In this document: piece by piece, positions 44,673-57,645 of the stretch | How the letters are laid out: each line of letters opens with the position of its first letter | Position numbering within the stretch: the first letter of the stretch is position 1 | Source: Ceratobasidium sp. AG-K | Taxonomy: Eukaryota; Basidiomycota; Agaricomycetes; Cantharellales; Ceratobasidiaceae | Reading direction: 5' to 3' | Assembly: GCA_037039685.1 (NCBI GenBank) | Contig: JAWNGF010000002.1 | Location: 3,906,001 to 3,970,000, forward strand | DNA: 64,000 nt | Made by a program: the position numbers and the translations under genes | The notes under the pieces: model-generated | Databases searched by the model: none | What the model was told of the DNA's origin: nothing | What the model saw: only the letters and a program-made list of their open reading frames with translations

Positions 44673-47616
44673 TTACACGGCCGCCTTGATAATATCGGAA
44701 GCCTAAGCCAACGTGTGAACGCAGGTCAAAACAGATAACCGGTGATGCTCACCTTCTCAGCAATAGCATATACAGTCGACCTACAAAAAGGGAATCAATG
44801 CCAATGCTCATCGAGTATAATGAAATCATTTACTGCATATGGCAGCTTAGTTGAATCGGAACAACGCTAGCGTCCACAACACGGAGATTTGCCGTGCCAT
44901 AGACTTTCAATTGGGGGTCGACAACACCTCCATCTTCGCGTGGCAACATCGAACAGCTCCCAGTGGTATGATATAGTGGATCAAACTAGCATCAGAACTC
45001 AGGAGAGGTCCACACCGAGCCAGATCTGACCTCACCTTTTGTTTGACGTACTCCCTAGCGTCTCCGTTACCTACACTCGGACCTGCCACCTCGCCTACGA
45101 TGTGAGAATTAATTGGGCTGGCCTTGGTCAGTCGGCCAATAAAGCGGACGGCAGCCGCCAGTATGTCAATGTCGGCGGTGGCAGACATGTACTTGGGATC
45201 AATGGCAGGCTTGACGAATGGATCACCAGAGGCTATATGTGAACTCCCCCGGGAGATAGGGTGCGGGAGTGCTGCGAATATAGTATGATAACGATGCCCC
45301 GGGGTTGGGACTGTAGCCGGGTTGGGGAAGAATCCCTGGACATTATTTAGAATCTGATCTTAGAGTAGAGTGACGGGAAACATACTGGGTAATGGAGGAT
45401 TCTGTGTTTGGCACTTGGGTTAGCAGCCTTGCCTCAGATTATGTCGTAGCAACTTACTCAATTTGCGGCTGGGCGCTCGTCCCGGCAGACATCCATCCCT
45501 TCAAAAGTCCATAAAGTTTCTTTTCGCCTTTGCTCGGATACTGGGAAGCCGCTTCTTCGAGCGCGGCGCGAATCTGTTGCGCCTCATGCGCCTCTGCGAA
45601 ACTGTCGAGAGGCAAAAAGCCATACGCGAATGGTGTTGAAGCGTACATCCCCTCTCCTTTCTTCTCGCTATGGATTACATGTGTCAGTAAACTGAGTAAT
45701 AACAATAACAATGACCAACGCTTGGCCCGACCCATCTGGGTAGAAGAAAGAAAGCGCACTTTGTTGACGCTGTGAGATAGTGCAACTTACTATTTCTCCC
45801 ACTCCCGAGCATGCACGTCGGGCTCTTGCAGAGCGTCGAGGGTCTCGTGGTCTGGAGTAATTTCGTATATCATGGGCACGTAGGCATGATCTTGCAAGTT
45901 CTCTCCTACGCCGTCAAGTTCGACCTGCACGGGGATTCCGAATGACTCGAGTATGCTGCGTTGGCCGATGCCTACACTCCAGTTGATGCAAATCGTTCTC
46001 GAAAATAAGGATAGACTTGCCTGAAAGCTCCAAGAGTTGCGAGCTGTGGAAAGTTCCAGCCGATAGGATTACTTCACGTAGTGCTTTTGCAATATGCTTG
46101 CTCTGATTTCCCTCGGAGCCATGAGTAAATTGGACACCAGTCGCGAGAGCTAAGCCGGCCTTCTCCTCGAGCAAGACTTTGGTAACATGTGCGCCCGTCA
46201 CAAGAACGAGGTTCTCGCGACCTGCGTATGGTTCCCAGTACCCCTTGGCGCAAAATCAGTATTGCTACAGGTACGGATCGCTGAGCCGCGCTTACTGTGA
46301 CAGAATATGAACGTGTCGACTTGCCAGGTGTAATTGCACTTGAAGTGGTAGCAAAGCCAATGGTGTTGCCGCCATTCTGACGACAGGAGTAGAACGAGGA
46401 ATGAAGTGTGAGTGAATGTGCATCCTCACAACCTGGACTCAATAACCACCCACAGGATCAACGTTGGGCTCCACCCCTAGTGCTTTATATGTTGCGGATA
46501 ACGAGTCATGGAGGTTGCTAAACCATCCAGGGTACGAACGTGCGATGGGTCCGTTGGTGCCAGCGGGCGCTATCACCTCGGCACCATACCTCTTGGCTGT
46601 TTCCTCTGGGAGAGCATATACGGTCTCGGATTTTATGAGATAGCGCTGGAACTCGCTGAAGTTCCAACCAGGATTCCCGAGGGCTTCAAAGGCTGGGAAT
46701 GAAAAAAAGTAAATTTATCAGCCACAAGGCAGAAGGAAGCCGTACCATCATATTCCACCGCCGAGGTCCTAATGTTTTGGAGTAAGTAGCTGATTTCGCG
46801 CTGGGTGAAGCTTTGAACTCGCCTCACCAAGGTCATGAAATTGGTCTAGACCAAGCAAATATGGTAAGCATTCGGTATCGAGCTACGAAACGTTGACCGC
46901 GTACCGCTGATGATCCTCCCAACACTTTCCCCCTATAGACATATATTAGTCCTGTCCATCCACACCATAAAACCCCGACCACTCACCTCGAGTGATAAAA
47001 CGACTTATCACTGGCATCCTTTTGAGGAACCGTCAAAAAACCCCAATCATACGCAGGGTTTCCTATTGTACGTCCGAAGTATCCGGGTACGTTGATATTG
47101 GGGTCGTCTGGGACATATTGTCCAGCCTCGAGCACACCAACGCGAACAGATGGGTCTTCAGACAGGCTAGGTTGTATGATATTGTATCAGCATGACTGAA
47201 CGTCGCGCAGGTTGTAAAGAGTAAGGACATCCGGGTAGAGGATGTCAGGTTTGGTGTCGAAATGCGCCACACGTTACATTACATTCGACGCCCGAAGATG
47301 GCAGTGCATGTGAACTTCAAGAAAAGGGGCGGGGAGATCCACCAACGAGTAGGAGTAGATCTAGTGGGTACTCACCGTGCAGCCACGACTAGGCCTGGCC
47401 ATTAACAATGTAGAGATATCATTATAAGTAGCCAACGATACATTGCCAATTGATGGCCTGTATTCTTGTACTTACCTGCAGTGCCTCCGCCTATAGATAA
47501 AACCGAGGAGGACAGGTGTCAGTGATATCCGTTCAAAGGGCGTGTGTAGGACACTAACCAACGACGAGGTAGTCAAACTCTCCAGAAGCGAATTCTTGAG
47601 GACCTACTATGGGCAT
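44673..47616 (-). CDS. GMC-family FAD oxidoreductase
   Basis: A glucose-methanol-choline oxidoreductase spread over about fifteen small exons. It starts MPIVGPQEFASGEFDYLVVG at 47616; the FAD motif GGGTAG is built from two exons, followed by LVVAARLSEDPSVRVGVLEA, AYDWGFLTVPQ, GKVLGGSSAINF, NGGNTIGFATTSSAITPGKS, REVILSAGTFHSSQLLELSG, GIGQ, DGVGENLQDHAYVPMIYEI and, near the end, HTTGSCSMLPREDGGVVDPQ, LRVVDASVVP, CHMQSTVYAIAEKA and IIKAAV. The HMQ His is the expected catalytic position. No signal peptide, so it is likely intracellular rather than a secreted aryl-alcohol oxidase; substrate unknown. The intron between VAAR and LSEDP is about 205 nt, four times the local norm. Confidence 0.88.
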
Positions 47617-48278
47617 AATTCAGGCGGTCTCTACGGTGTGCACAAGTTCAAAGTAGCAAGTGAGTTCAAGAGCCAGTGGGCGGGGCAGCGAGGGAAGCAG
47701 AGCTTTGAGAGAACAAGTGCGACGGTGAAATACTCAGATTTCATCAAGGGGGAGGCTGGGTGATAAGCCAGTCTATCAGGAACTATCATCGATGGGGAAT
47801 GCCAAGATGGGGTGTTGAGGAGAAACGCGCCGGTTCACGAGCGCTATGCAGACTCTGGAGTAGTTGAGGCACACCGAGGAGCGCAATGAGCCGCCGCCAT
47901 AACCCTCCGGAATATATTCCGTCTTGTTTTGCCCTCTGCATAAGTTCCAGTCTGACACTCACAGCACTTTGAGCTGAACTGCGAGGTATGTCTTCGGCTG
48001 GAAGATCTTATCGATGGGTTATTCGAATTTTGTACGGACACTTGTGATTGCCGACAGTCGTGGTACGGTAACACGTGTGGGCGGTCATATTCGTAACTGT
48101 GGGCAGTGATTGTCGCCGTTGGTCGTCGTAGGAGCATACAGGTTGGTTCCATTTCTGTTTGTTTGAGTGTATTTGTAACAAGTGATCAAGCGCATGTTTT
48201 GTGGTCCACCATAGTCCTGAATTGAACAACCAGCTCCAATTTGCCTACTGGTGGTGTAGCTCTTGAAGATTCAAAGCC
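47617..48278. other. Divergent spacer GMC / PPP4R2
   Basis: Sits between divergent start codons, so both promoters are expected. Open frames here are short and without resemblance to known proteins. Confidence 0.55.
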
Positions 48279-50021
48279 ATGGCAAACGACGAAACATTAA
48301 TAATCCAAGGCGAATATGGAATATCGCCAGAATTTGCCTGGAAACCTGGTAGGGTATTTTTCTTTGTTGGCCGCTTTCAGAACTAATTTAAGTGTTGCGT
48401 CGTGAACAGAATACGAATCGCTGCTCGAGACAATTTCAGAGACGAACATGGTCGAGTGGGTTGTTTCGGGGATTTACATTAGGTTTGCGCGGCACGACTG
48501 AGCATTCCTTCGCTAGCTCAGAATGGGACATCCTTCGCGATATATTGAAGTACAAACTTATTCAGGTAAGTAGCTTGATCCAGCTTTCCTTATCTCCATA
48601 ATAAAATTCACGGCAGAATACCCTCGAGTTTGTTCAAGAACAAGAGCAGGCTGCTGCCGTCCCACCACCTCCAAGTGTCCCTGAGGCCCCATTTGTTCCA
48701 CTCTCCCATTCCCCTGACCTAGTGACGACTGACGGTCCACTGCCAGCCGACGCGCCGCCACCGCCATCTCCTTCTCCACCGTACCTTGTTTCTCCGCTTG
48801 TTTCGCTTGATCTACAACCTTCCACGCCTCTGGGGCTCGTACTAGCGCCCTTTCCACCTCGACCTAACCTTGAGTTACATGGCGCAGGAATGAATGGGAA
48901 TGGTGCGGTGTGGGACACTAGCTCGGGACGTGCATTGCCAGCCAAGTTGAGCGTAGACGAAGCGAAGGATGAGCTTGGTCGGATCTTTGCGTATCTCCAT
49001 GACTTTGATGAGTACGTTGCATTACGGCCGGAAAAAGCACAATTATTGATACCATATCTCGTTGCAGGGCACCACCTTTTACTGTGCAGAGACTGGCCGA
49101 GTTGAGTGTTAAGCCTCGGGGACATTACAAGTCTGTCGGAAAATATATCCGCGCCCTGGAACGTACTCTGTTAGTTACTAGCACGCACAAGGATTATACT
49201 CTTGATACGTATGTTCTCGACTCACAGAATGGGACTCAACCGGGGATTGGGTAAGCTTTTCCCCCACCGAAACCATCATCGACCAATTGATATCCTTGTA
49301 TCTTAGTGGGGCAGCATCCGTATCATCCCGAGCCTCGACTCCAGGGCCATTAGATGTTGCCCGCTCCCCGCTGTTTAGTCCGATTCCGTTCTTGCATCGG
49401 GCAGCACCCAACAGCAACCACCGCAGCCTCTCACGTAGTCCACCTCCGACTTCTCCCCGAGTCCCGCTTCCTGGCGATGTTCCTGGTGGCGACGCAAATC
49501 TCACCGGGATCCCTACACTTGCGCCAGAAGACTCCATCCCTGCCCTAGGTTTGGTTGACGAACTAGACGACCCACGCCCAGGACATTTGTCTGACCACCC
49601 AACTCCCTTGACTTCCGTCACTCAAATTCCTGATGATCCTTCGGCCGCACTAGAGAGTCGGTTTGTCTCTGCTGGGCCTTCTGCACCTGCAAACTCTGAT
49701 CCGACACCTGCAGAGGGCCTCGGCGTGCCTGAGCCCAGTGCGGGCCAGACTCAACCAACCGCTCAAGAAGCTGAGGGATATGTTCGCGCCAAAACTGTTG
49801 AACCTTCTCCTACTCGAGTTTTAGCTGAAGAGGCTCGCAAGCGTGATTTGGCCACCGCTGTGAAAGCTCAGGAGGCAGGAGGAACTGACGGAGATGAATC
49901 AAAACAAGGGGGCGCGCCGGCGGAGGGCACAACGGAGGGCGCTGGCGACGGGAAGAAGGAGACGGAAGACCGGATGTCAGTGGATGAACCAGACGAGGAT
50001 AAAGAAAATGTTCCTTCTTGA
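48279..50021 (+). CDS. PSY4: Protein phosphatase 4 regulatory subunit 2
   Basis: The PPP4R2/Psy4 subunit of the PP4 complex, acting in the DNA-damage response. The ATG at 48279 (CCATGG context) begins MANDETLIIQGEYGISPEF. The conserved N-terminal helical region includes EWDILRDILKYKLIQ and IFAYLHDFDEAPPFTVQRLA, then ELSVKPRGHYKSVGKYIRAL and ERTLLVTSTHK, which are the family hallmarks. The C-terminal half is disordered, Pro/Ser/Asp-rich, and ends in an acidic tail DRMSVDEPDEDKENVPS. About five introns. Convergent with MLH1, another genome-maintenance gene, although there is no sign that the two are co-regulated. Confidence 0.88.
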
Positions 50022-50364
50022 CACTCCTATACGTAACTTGTATTTACTAGCTTACCTGTTCTGGGTGAATTATTGTATAGGTTGCCTACTGACTGTAAAT
50101 CGGGGATCTTAGCTGGTCTACAAAGTATAGCCGACGACAATGACTCTAGGGGCGACCCTTTCCCTACCCAACGTTTAATTCCCAGCGCAGAAGAAATGGA
50201 TCAGGTACACACGAATCTACCCACGCGAGCTGTACTACTCTTAGGTACGAATGTAGCCAAGTAGTCCCGCAACAATAAGTTGTCAACTCAGGTGGCTTCA
50301 GCTCAGTCATCCTGGTAGATGCCACAACCACACGAAATTAATACCATTGGGTGCAGTTATAATC
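50022..50364. other. Convergent 3' spacer PPP4R2 / MLH1
   Basis: About 340 bases between the two stop codons with no coding signal. Confidence 0.55.
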
Positions 50365-53300
50365 TTAACAGCGCTCAAAAACACGGTACAGATCGGGAAG
50401 GTTTGCGATCTGCGCAATGTCATTGTCCAGCAATCGTTTCGGCGCAACCAGGTATTTCTGCATGGCAGGGAAGATTATGTGTTTGGTTTGCCATAGTATG
50501 GCCTTCGTTGCCTCGGCTCGTCTCTCCTCTAGAGAATCCTCCGCGTTCCCATCAGTACTGCGTGCTTCCAAATCCAAAGGCGGAGTCGGGACGTAGAAGC
50601 GAGCAATCTCGCGGAAAGCCGTAGCGAAACAGTTCTTCTCAGACTTCCAGTCAACCTAAACAATCGTTAGTGCCGTGCGCCAACAAATGCATGGAGACTA
50701 ACTCTAGGAGCAAAATTCATGAGAAACGTTGGGAGTAGGTCAATGTTCGGGGTGTATCCGGGAAGCAACATTGGTAAGGCCTCTACCAGCCCCGTTTCGC
50801 TAATCTGAATTCCAAAGTACTCGTCAAGCATTTCTCGCCGGCTCATTAGGATTTGAATAATTTTCTGAAGTTACTATTGTGAGAAGGAATGGGTGAACCT
50901 CGGCTTAAACTTACATTAGCTATCTTCTTAGGATTCAACCCAGGTTGACGTATGTCTGGGTTCTCTTCAACGGCCAGATTGACTAGCTCGTTTAGTGGCG
51001 GAGGCGGAGAAAGCTTCAACGAATGGAAATTACCAAACTGTCGCAATCCAAGCTGGTAAAATAGCTCCTCACTATCATATGCACTATCAACCACTGTAAC
51101 GATGGATCAGCTGATAGACTTACGCGACGGCCGAATGATCGACAAGATATAACTTGAGTTCGTGTTGCAAGAGCGAACGAGTGGACGCAAAATCCACAAT
51201 ACCAACAAACTTGGAGTTGGAAAGGATATCCGCAAGCCCTATTGACCCCGTCAGTACTCAGCTAGTGGATGTATGCGCAACAGAACGTACGAGAATGCTT
51301 GTTTTCTTGCACCTTCTGCCGCAATTCCACTATACTAGTAAGAAAGCACTCGCTTTCTGGGATTTCTACCACAGACGGTGGAACCTCCTCCTGATCGTCT
51401 GGGTCGTTCATCATCAAGTTGGCTATCGAATCCCGGAGTACATCATCTTCGTCGAGATCTTCACCTAGTGGTTGTTCCCGAGGGGCCGTTCTATCGGGGC
51501 GCGGTGTGCTCCTCGACGCGGCATCTGTGGTACGCTTGGCTGGAGTATCAAGTGAAGTTGGTCCATCTGTCGTGTCGTTTGAGCTAGATTGACGGGCTAT
51601 GGGGCGACTGCGAGTGTTCGGAGCAGGAGACGACCCCCCTGAGGACGTCGCAAACATACTATCCAGCGTACGATCACGAAGCGAGGTTCTAACGAGATGC
51701 TGCGGTAGTGCCTTCTGTGTTTGGCGTGGAGCTGGCGTAGCCGGGGCAGCGTCTAGAGTAACACTAATCTACTGAGGTGAGTAAGAGTCAAGCTAATGAA
51801 CTTACTTGTCCTTGAGGTATCCTCACTCTCATCATCGGATAAGGCGACCTCCGATACACGAGACTTGCCTCTCAATTTCGCGCTCGCCGAGGATTTGGAG
51901 GAAGAATTGATCGGATTTTTCACGTCGGTAACGGGCGTTAAAGTCTGATAGACGAAAGTGCGTTGAGAGCTTTGAACAGCTAGTTTCTCTTGAATAGCAT
52001 CAGAGATTGCCTCCACAATTACATCCTCGTTCATAAAATGAACCTGTGGAAAACTCAGTAAGCATTAATTGGAGTGGATAGAGCTCAATCATCCAACCTC
52101 TCGTTTCGTTGGATGAACATTAACATCAACGTGTTTCGGATCAACCTCAAGACTAAAAAAAAATAAGGGATGACTTCTGCTCGTCAACAATGGGCTCACC
52201 TAAGGTAAACGAACGGGTGAGCCCCTTTGGGCATTATGCTAGAGTACACAGCCTCGATCCCACGTTGTATTCGACGCGAGTCAACCAGGCGATCTTGAGT
52301 GCAAAAATATATAAGAATTTTCAGACTGGGAACCCTGTTCCAACTCACGATTGATAAATAATAATAACGCCAACTTTTTCCCCTGAAAAGACGTGCTCGT
52401 GAACACAGCATGAGCTTTCCACTTGGTCTTTTCGGTTCGTTTGCCCACTGGGACGGCTTCATCGTCACTCTCACTCCACGTCTCATCCATATCGCCCGGG
52501 TCAGCCCTGGGCCTTTTGCGCTTGCCAGTGGCAGTATCTGAAACACTCGAGGAAGAAATGTCGGCTTCCAGTAATGCGTCTGCTACTGCTGCCCCATACA
52601 AAAGGCGAATGAGAGCAGAGCGTGTAGCCCCCATTGGCGTAGATACGTCCGGGGACGCCCCACCCGCCTATATAATATCAATGCATATGGCTGAAGGAGG
52701 GGTTGACTGGGAACTAACCTTTCGGCACACAAAGGACACGCCCGCTTGGTGGATCGCATAACGAGTCACGACTTCTGACAAGCGAGTGTATTCATCTGCC
52801 GTGTTGCGTAGGGACGACTTTCGGACTGGGGTATTATAAAAAAGATCCTCGGCCTAGGAATAGAAGAAGACTGTTAATCCAAGACGCCCCACCTACGAAG
52901 AAGAAAGCCAAACCGTAATTACGGTCCCGTCATTCCCAGCACACGCAACAGGTTCCGCAGGCGCGCCTTCCTTTGGGGATAATAAAACACCATCCTCATA
53001 CAGGGCCCTGGCCCATGGTTCAGGCCAGCTTTCCACCAATCCAAATACTTTCACTCACCTCCACGCACACGAATCAGCCCGCGTCTTGGTCACGACAGTC
53101 AAGTGGGAAACGAAAGAAATACTCGCGAGCGCCTCTCCTCTAAAACCATAGGTAGCTATTTCTTGTAGGTCGGAGAATTCTCGAAGCTTGGAAGTGGTAA
53201 ACCTTTCACAAAGGATATGAAGATCTGATTTCTGTGCCCATCGAGTAAGTATCAGTCACAACCGCGGTGTTGCAACTTACTCTGATGCCGCATCCATTAT

Positions 53301-53602
53301 CTTGAATTTGCAGAAGCTTCATACCACCTTCCTTGGCTGTTACTTTGATTGAGGTGGCACCGGCATCCAATGCATTTTCAATGAGCTCTTTCAAGGCAGA
53401 CGCTGGTCTGTGGATAATCTGAAGAGCAAACACTGCGTGAGCAGGTTGCACAACAACGGCATAAATAAATCACAGTTCAAGTTATTGACAGGCTGTGGTC
53501 AACACGAACCTCTCCAGCTGCAATACGGTTCACAAGGGTCTCGTCTAGTCTTTGGATGACAGGGACGGCGTCTACGCGTGAAGATTGATCCACAAGCGAC
53601 AT
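50365..53602 (-). CDS. MLH1: DNA mismatch repair protein MLH1
   Basis: The MutL homologue that pairs with PMS1 in mismatch repair. It starts [20 protein letters not shown] at 53602. The GHKL ATPase motifs are present: [25 protein letters not shown] (catalytic Glu and Mg-binding Asn), [21 protein letters not shown] and [14 protein letters not shown]. The middle is a Ser/Thr-rich linker. The C-terminal domain includes [12 protein letters not shown] and [20 protein letters not shown] and ends in RVFERC, the conserved FERC that contributes to the MutL-alpha nuclease site. About ten to twelve introns. An upstream GTG-initiated frame extension is ignored because the ATG at 53602 fits family length. 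Confidence 0.95.
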
Positions 53603-54644
53603 GTCGCGTTTGAACAGCTCTTGACTGGTATCGGGTCCAATAGCCACGACCGAAAGGAGCGAGTGGGTTTGACTTCCAATGTACGTGAGTAACTTATAGT
53701 TTCGTTCGAAAAGTTGTGCAAGCACGAGATTTTGTCGCCGACTATTGATAGCCCGTAACCTATAATCGCCACCAGAGATCGTGGTGGGGCTCGCACGGAT
53801 CCCTTTTCAACAAGCGCCGAGCCCTATGGAACTAGAGAGCAAACAAACCTAAATTTGTTGAACATACGCATTTGACTGAACAACTGCTGGGGATTTGTGA
53901 TACGACTTCCCGTTCACATAGTGGAGCAGGAGGTAAATATGTATTCACCATGACTGTCCAGCGAACTGAAACATGCATTTTGAGCACGCATCCCGCCGCC
54001 GGTACCGGTTCACGAGGAAAGGCTCAGGCATGTTGAAAACATGTTGGCGCACACAACTTCCTAACCAACAATCCTCCTCACACCGAATCGCACCTCATCT
54101 ACTATAATATGGTGCCTGAAAAACACATACATTGACCTGGACCCCGTCACACAGCCGACCAAGCGCCTGAATATAGTTTAACGATTGCAAGTGTCATGAG
54201 CAGGCTATGCTGTGGTGCCGGATGATGTCCAATCTGGTAGGTCTGTGCACTGATATGATGGGTTCCTGTACAATTACTGTATGGATATGCTTGTTTATCG
54301 ATGTGCTTGGCCATGAGGCTCGCACATCTCCGCGGCCCACGGCAACTCGCCTCAGTGTAGTATATATGGCGCGAGCATGGCTAAACTGTTGATTATATGC
54401 GTCCAAACGTAGATTGTATAGCAGAAGCGAGCACTTACGAAGCCACTCAGTGAGTAAAAAGGCGTGTTCTGAGATTAATTATTGCTGTGTAGCCCCGTCT
54501 GAGACGTACTTAAGCCCGGAAAAGTGCTCCAAGTTCACAACACCAGAGTCTCCTGAGCAAATCTCATGATTTACTAATTTAAGGAGCCACTCCACAACTC
54601 TATAGTGCTCATTATTGTATACTCGTTCCGGCTACATTCACCAT
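53603..54644. other. Divergent spacer MLH1 / RBR gene
   Basis: About 1 kb between divergent start codons. No coding signal found on either strand; both promoters are expected here. Confidence 0.55.
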
Positions 54645-55681
54645 ATGGGTGCCCGTTTGTCTGTCCTGGGACTGACTCATTCTCAGCCAGAGGCCGCAAA
54701 GCCGCCGCCACTTAGGTTTCTGCTTGTAGATATCAACTTGTCCGAGCTCGACATATCGATAGTCCTCGGCCCACGCTGCTCGGTGTGCTTCGACTATGAT
54801 TCGACCCCTTTCAACGCTCCACCCACAGCGAGATGCAACCACGATGCTGATACCTGCGCCTCGTGCCTACGTTTATACGTATCTTCGCAGATTTCCACCT
54901 CCTTGGAGGTGCCGTGCCCATCGCTGGGATGCGCTAGCGATTTGAACGCCGACGAAGTGCGAGCCTGCTTGGGCGAGACTCGGAAACAAGAATTTGAGCA
55001 GCGAGTAGTCTTCTCGTTTCATCCAAGCGCTAAGTGAACTGAGCATACCAACACCTTAGATTTTGCGAGCGCAAGGTTCGTTACAGCCTACAAAACGACC
55101 ACACATGGGTTTGGTGTCAGTCGCCTGGGTGTGGCTCGGGCCAGATACACTTGGGAGGTGGTAAGTGGACGAACTGCCCATTCCAAAGATGCCCCCAACA
55201 TCAGAGCCAATAGATGACCTCCCAATTGTTACCTGCCAAGAGTGTTCAGCACGTACTTGCTTCACACACCACACACTTTGGCACGAAGGTAGGACCTGTG
55301 AAGAATTCGATATGGACCGTAGAAGGATCAACAAAAGTCAGGCCTCGGCCGCGGCTCGAAAAAGCGAAATTTGGATTAGAGAAAATGCCAAGGCTTGCCC
55401 GGGCCCTGGATGTAATCGACCTGTACGTATCACCTCGTGGTGGCGTCGAAACCGCCGTTAACCAAACCCTGGGCAGATTCTAAAGAATGATGGTTGCGAC
55501 CACATGACCTGTCGGAGACCAGCAGGCTGTGGGCACGAATTGTAAGCGACCTACTCATATCTAGCTCACAAGCCTGCATTCTCATCTAGTTGGTAGCTGC
55601 TGGGTATGTCTTGCACCGTATGCGCCTATTCGAGCCCAGGGAAATCACATGCATAGCCCGAGTTGCAAATACTATGCATAG
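54645..55681 (+). CDS. RBR-type E3 ubiquitin ligase (RING1-IBR-RING2)
   Basis: Starts MGARLSVLGLTHSQPEAAKP at 54645. RING1: CSVCFDYDSTPFNAPPTARC with NHDADTCASCLRLYV and VPCPSLGC. IBR: HTWVWCQSPGCGSGQIHLGG then IVTCQECSARTCFTHHTLWH with EGRTCEEFD. RING2: ACPGPGCNRP, ILKNDGCDHMTCRRPAGCGH, EFCWVCLAPYAPI, with the Cys of DHMTC at the catalytic position. The chain ends shortly after, at HSPSCKYYA. The product is a compact, minimal RBR with no clear extra domain. Two joins need care: after EFEQR the frame is kept only with a GTAGTC donor and a GCGAG acceptor, and the F of HEFCW is completed across an intron ending TTGGTAG. The fit of all zinc ligands supports an intact gene. Confidence 0.85.
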
Positions 55682-55776
55682 CAAGGACGCTACTTTACAT
55701 GTTTTAAATCTCTATGCTCCCTATAGACTATCATGAATCGGACATTGAAATGTAACAATACCTCATGCGCTGCCAA

Positions 55777-57645
55777 TCATAGAGATAACCGTTTCACAAA
55801 CTTGGTACCCAGCCCACCCACAGCAGTAGCGACCATCATGCTTCCTACAAACAGCGTGACATCCTTGAAACCGTATCCACTATACGCACTCCTCGATGAT
55901 GCTTGTTCGGGGTGGTACAACGCTGCAGCAATCAGCGGCCCAATAATGGCAGCCACGCCTTTGGTCATGCTGAAGAATCCGAAGACGTTCGAGACGGAGC
56001 TTTGTTCCGAGCCGGCGACTTCAACTGAGGCTGCTGGCCATATGGAAGAATATCCACCGCTCTGGTTGGGTTTCATGGATTAATAGTATGCCAGTGCGGT
56101 GAAGCAGAGTACGTACCAAGCTTCCAAATATGATAGCGAATGCAAAAATGAGGCCTAAGCTGTGTGCGAAACCCCATAGCAAATAGGCGGAGAGAGCGGC
56201 CCCTGCACCGGATATGACCATCACGTATGTATAAGGGGCGACATCGCAGAAGTGCCCGAAAATGATCTGGCCTGTGTCACAAGGTTAGTTGAGTTTCAGA
56301 TCGAGTGACGATTGAGTGGTGCAGACCAATGACGCTAGATAGATTGAATACCGAAAGGACTAGCGTTCCATTCAGAGGCGGAAGGCCGAGTGAGGACGTA
56401 TACACCGCCATGTAGAGCGAAACCGGAAAGTAGGCAAGCGCTTGGATAAAGATGGTGCTGGACTGAAACAGCGGTTGTTAAATACAGCGAGATATACAGT
56501 GAGTAGCCAAAATCACTTACTATACACAGGAATAGCGGGCTCTTGAGGAAACCCCAGTGTTGCCTGCGCAGACGTTCCCAGAGCGTTGGCTTATCCGCGT
56601 CGTGTGACTGCACGATGGGCAAGCGTGGGCGGGTAAATGCAAGCGCCAACGCTCCAAAGACAAACATAAATGCAGCCCAGATGCGAAGGGTCCATCTATG
56701 TGGGGCGAGATTAGATTCTGGTTCAAGGGTATACTGGATGATGACACGCGCCTGAATCCAAGGTTGGTGAGAAGGTAGTTGACAGCGATGGGGAACAACG
56801 CTCCGCCTGCTCCAGAACCCCCAAATATAATCGAACCGGCCAATCCACGGCGAGTGACAAACCATTCAGAAAGCTAACATTACGTCTTCAGATACCCGAG
56901 GCCTATCCAAGTCAAGGACTCACGTAGACAATGACAGGTGCATAGAGTCCACCCCCACCAATGCCAAATAGGACTCCTTGTAATAGAATAAGGTGCCAGA
57001 CCTATCAAACTGGGTATAAGACGATGTGAATAAGCGAGGACTGCGCCGTACCTGGGTTGCAAAGCTGGCTAAGACTAAGCTCCCACAGCACAGCCCCAGG
57101 CAGGACCACATCATGATCCTCGTCTACACCTGGTCAGTATAATGGAAAAAATAAATTATAATACAGGCGTACCTTTTCAGGCCAATGTTGTGCAATCAAG
57201 ACCACAGCCAGACCTCGAAATATTCAATAGCGAGCGCAATAGTTCCAATCGCACCAAGTGCCGCTTCAGACGCGTCCCCAAACGTCCGCTGATGCAAAAA
57301 GTACTCTTGGAAAACACCATATCTGAATTGAACCTAAGTGCCAGCCCTCACGACAAACAACCTGGATTCCACTCACGTAAACCCGAACCCCCAAACGATC
57401 GTCTCGAGCATAAACGCAGCAGCGACAAACGACCATGCTTTGACTCCATAATCCACCGGCGGCAGCTCGGCCCCCAACTCTTCCGAAGGCGCAGGGCCGG
57501 CTTGTTCCCTCTGCTCGACCTCGGCTCGGAGCTTCTGGTTGCTAGTAGTCAAGGACAGGTCGTTGAGGGTCGCGCTAGCCGAGTGGTCGACCTCTCGGTG
57601 CCGAATGGTTTGCAGTTGGATGCTGCCAGGTTCGTGTGCGTCCAT
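55777..57645 (-). CDS. MFS transporter, monocarboxylate-transporter-like
   Basis: Starts MDAHEPGSIQLQTIRHREVD at 57645 with a cytosolic head of about 65 residues, then twelve-helix MFS sequence: VKAWSFVAAAFMLETIVWGF, GFTYGVFQEYF, GIGGGGLYAPVIVYLSEWF, VTRRGLAGSIIFGGSGAGGA, FPIAVNYLLTNLGFRWTLRI, LPPLNGTLVLSVFNLSSVIG, VMVISGAGAALSAYLLWGFA, SIWPAASVEVAGSEQSSVSN and a short tail ending KFVKRLSL at the stop. Loop motifs (ERRGLAxGI-like RRGLAGSI) resemble the MCH/MCT family of fungi, whose substrates vary (monocarboxylates, riboflavin). Likely plasma membrane. The stop lies 95 bp from that of the convergent RBR gene. Confidence 0.88.

Noticed and set aside
55010..55037. Apparent early stop truncating the RBR protein after RING1
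   Set aside because: The stop lies in an intron; splicing from GTAGTC to the GCGAG acceptor restores IBR and RING2 with all zinc ligands.
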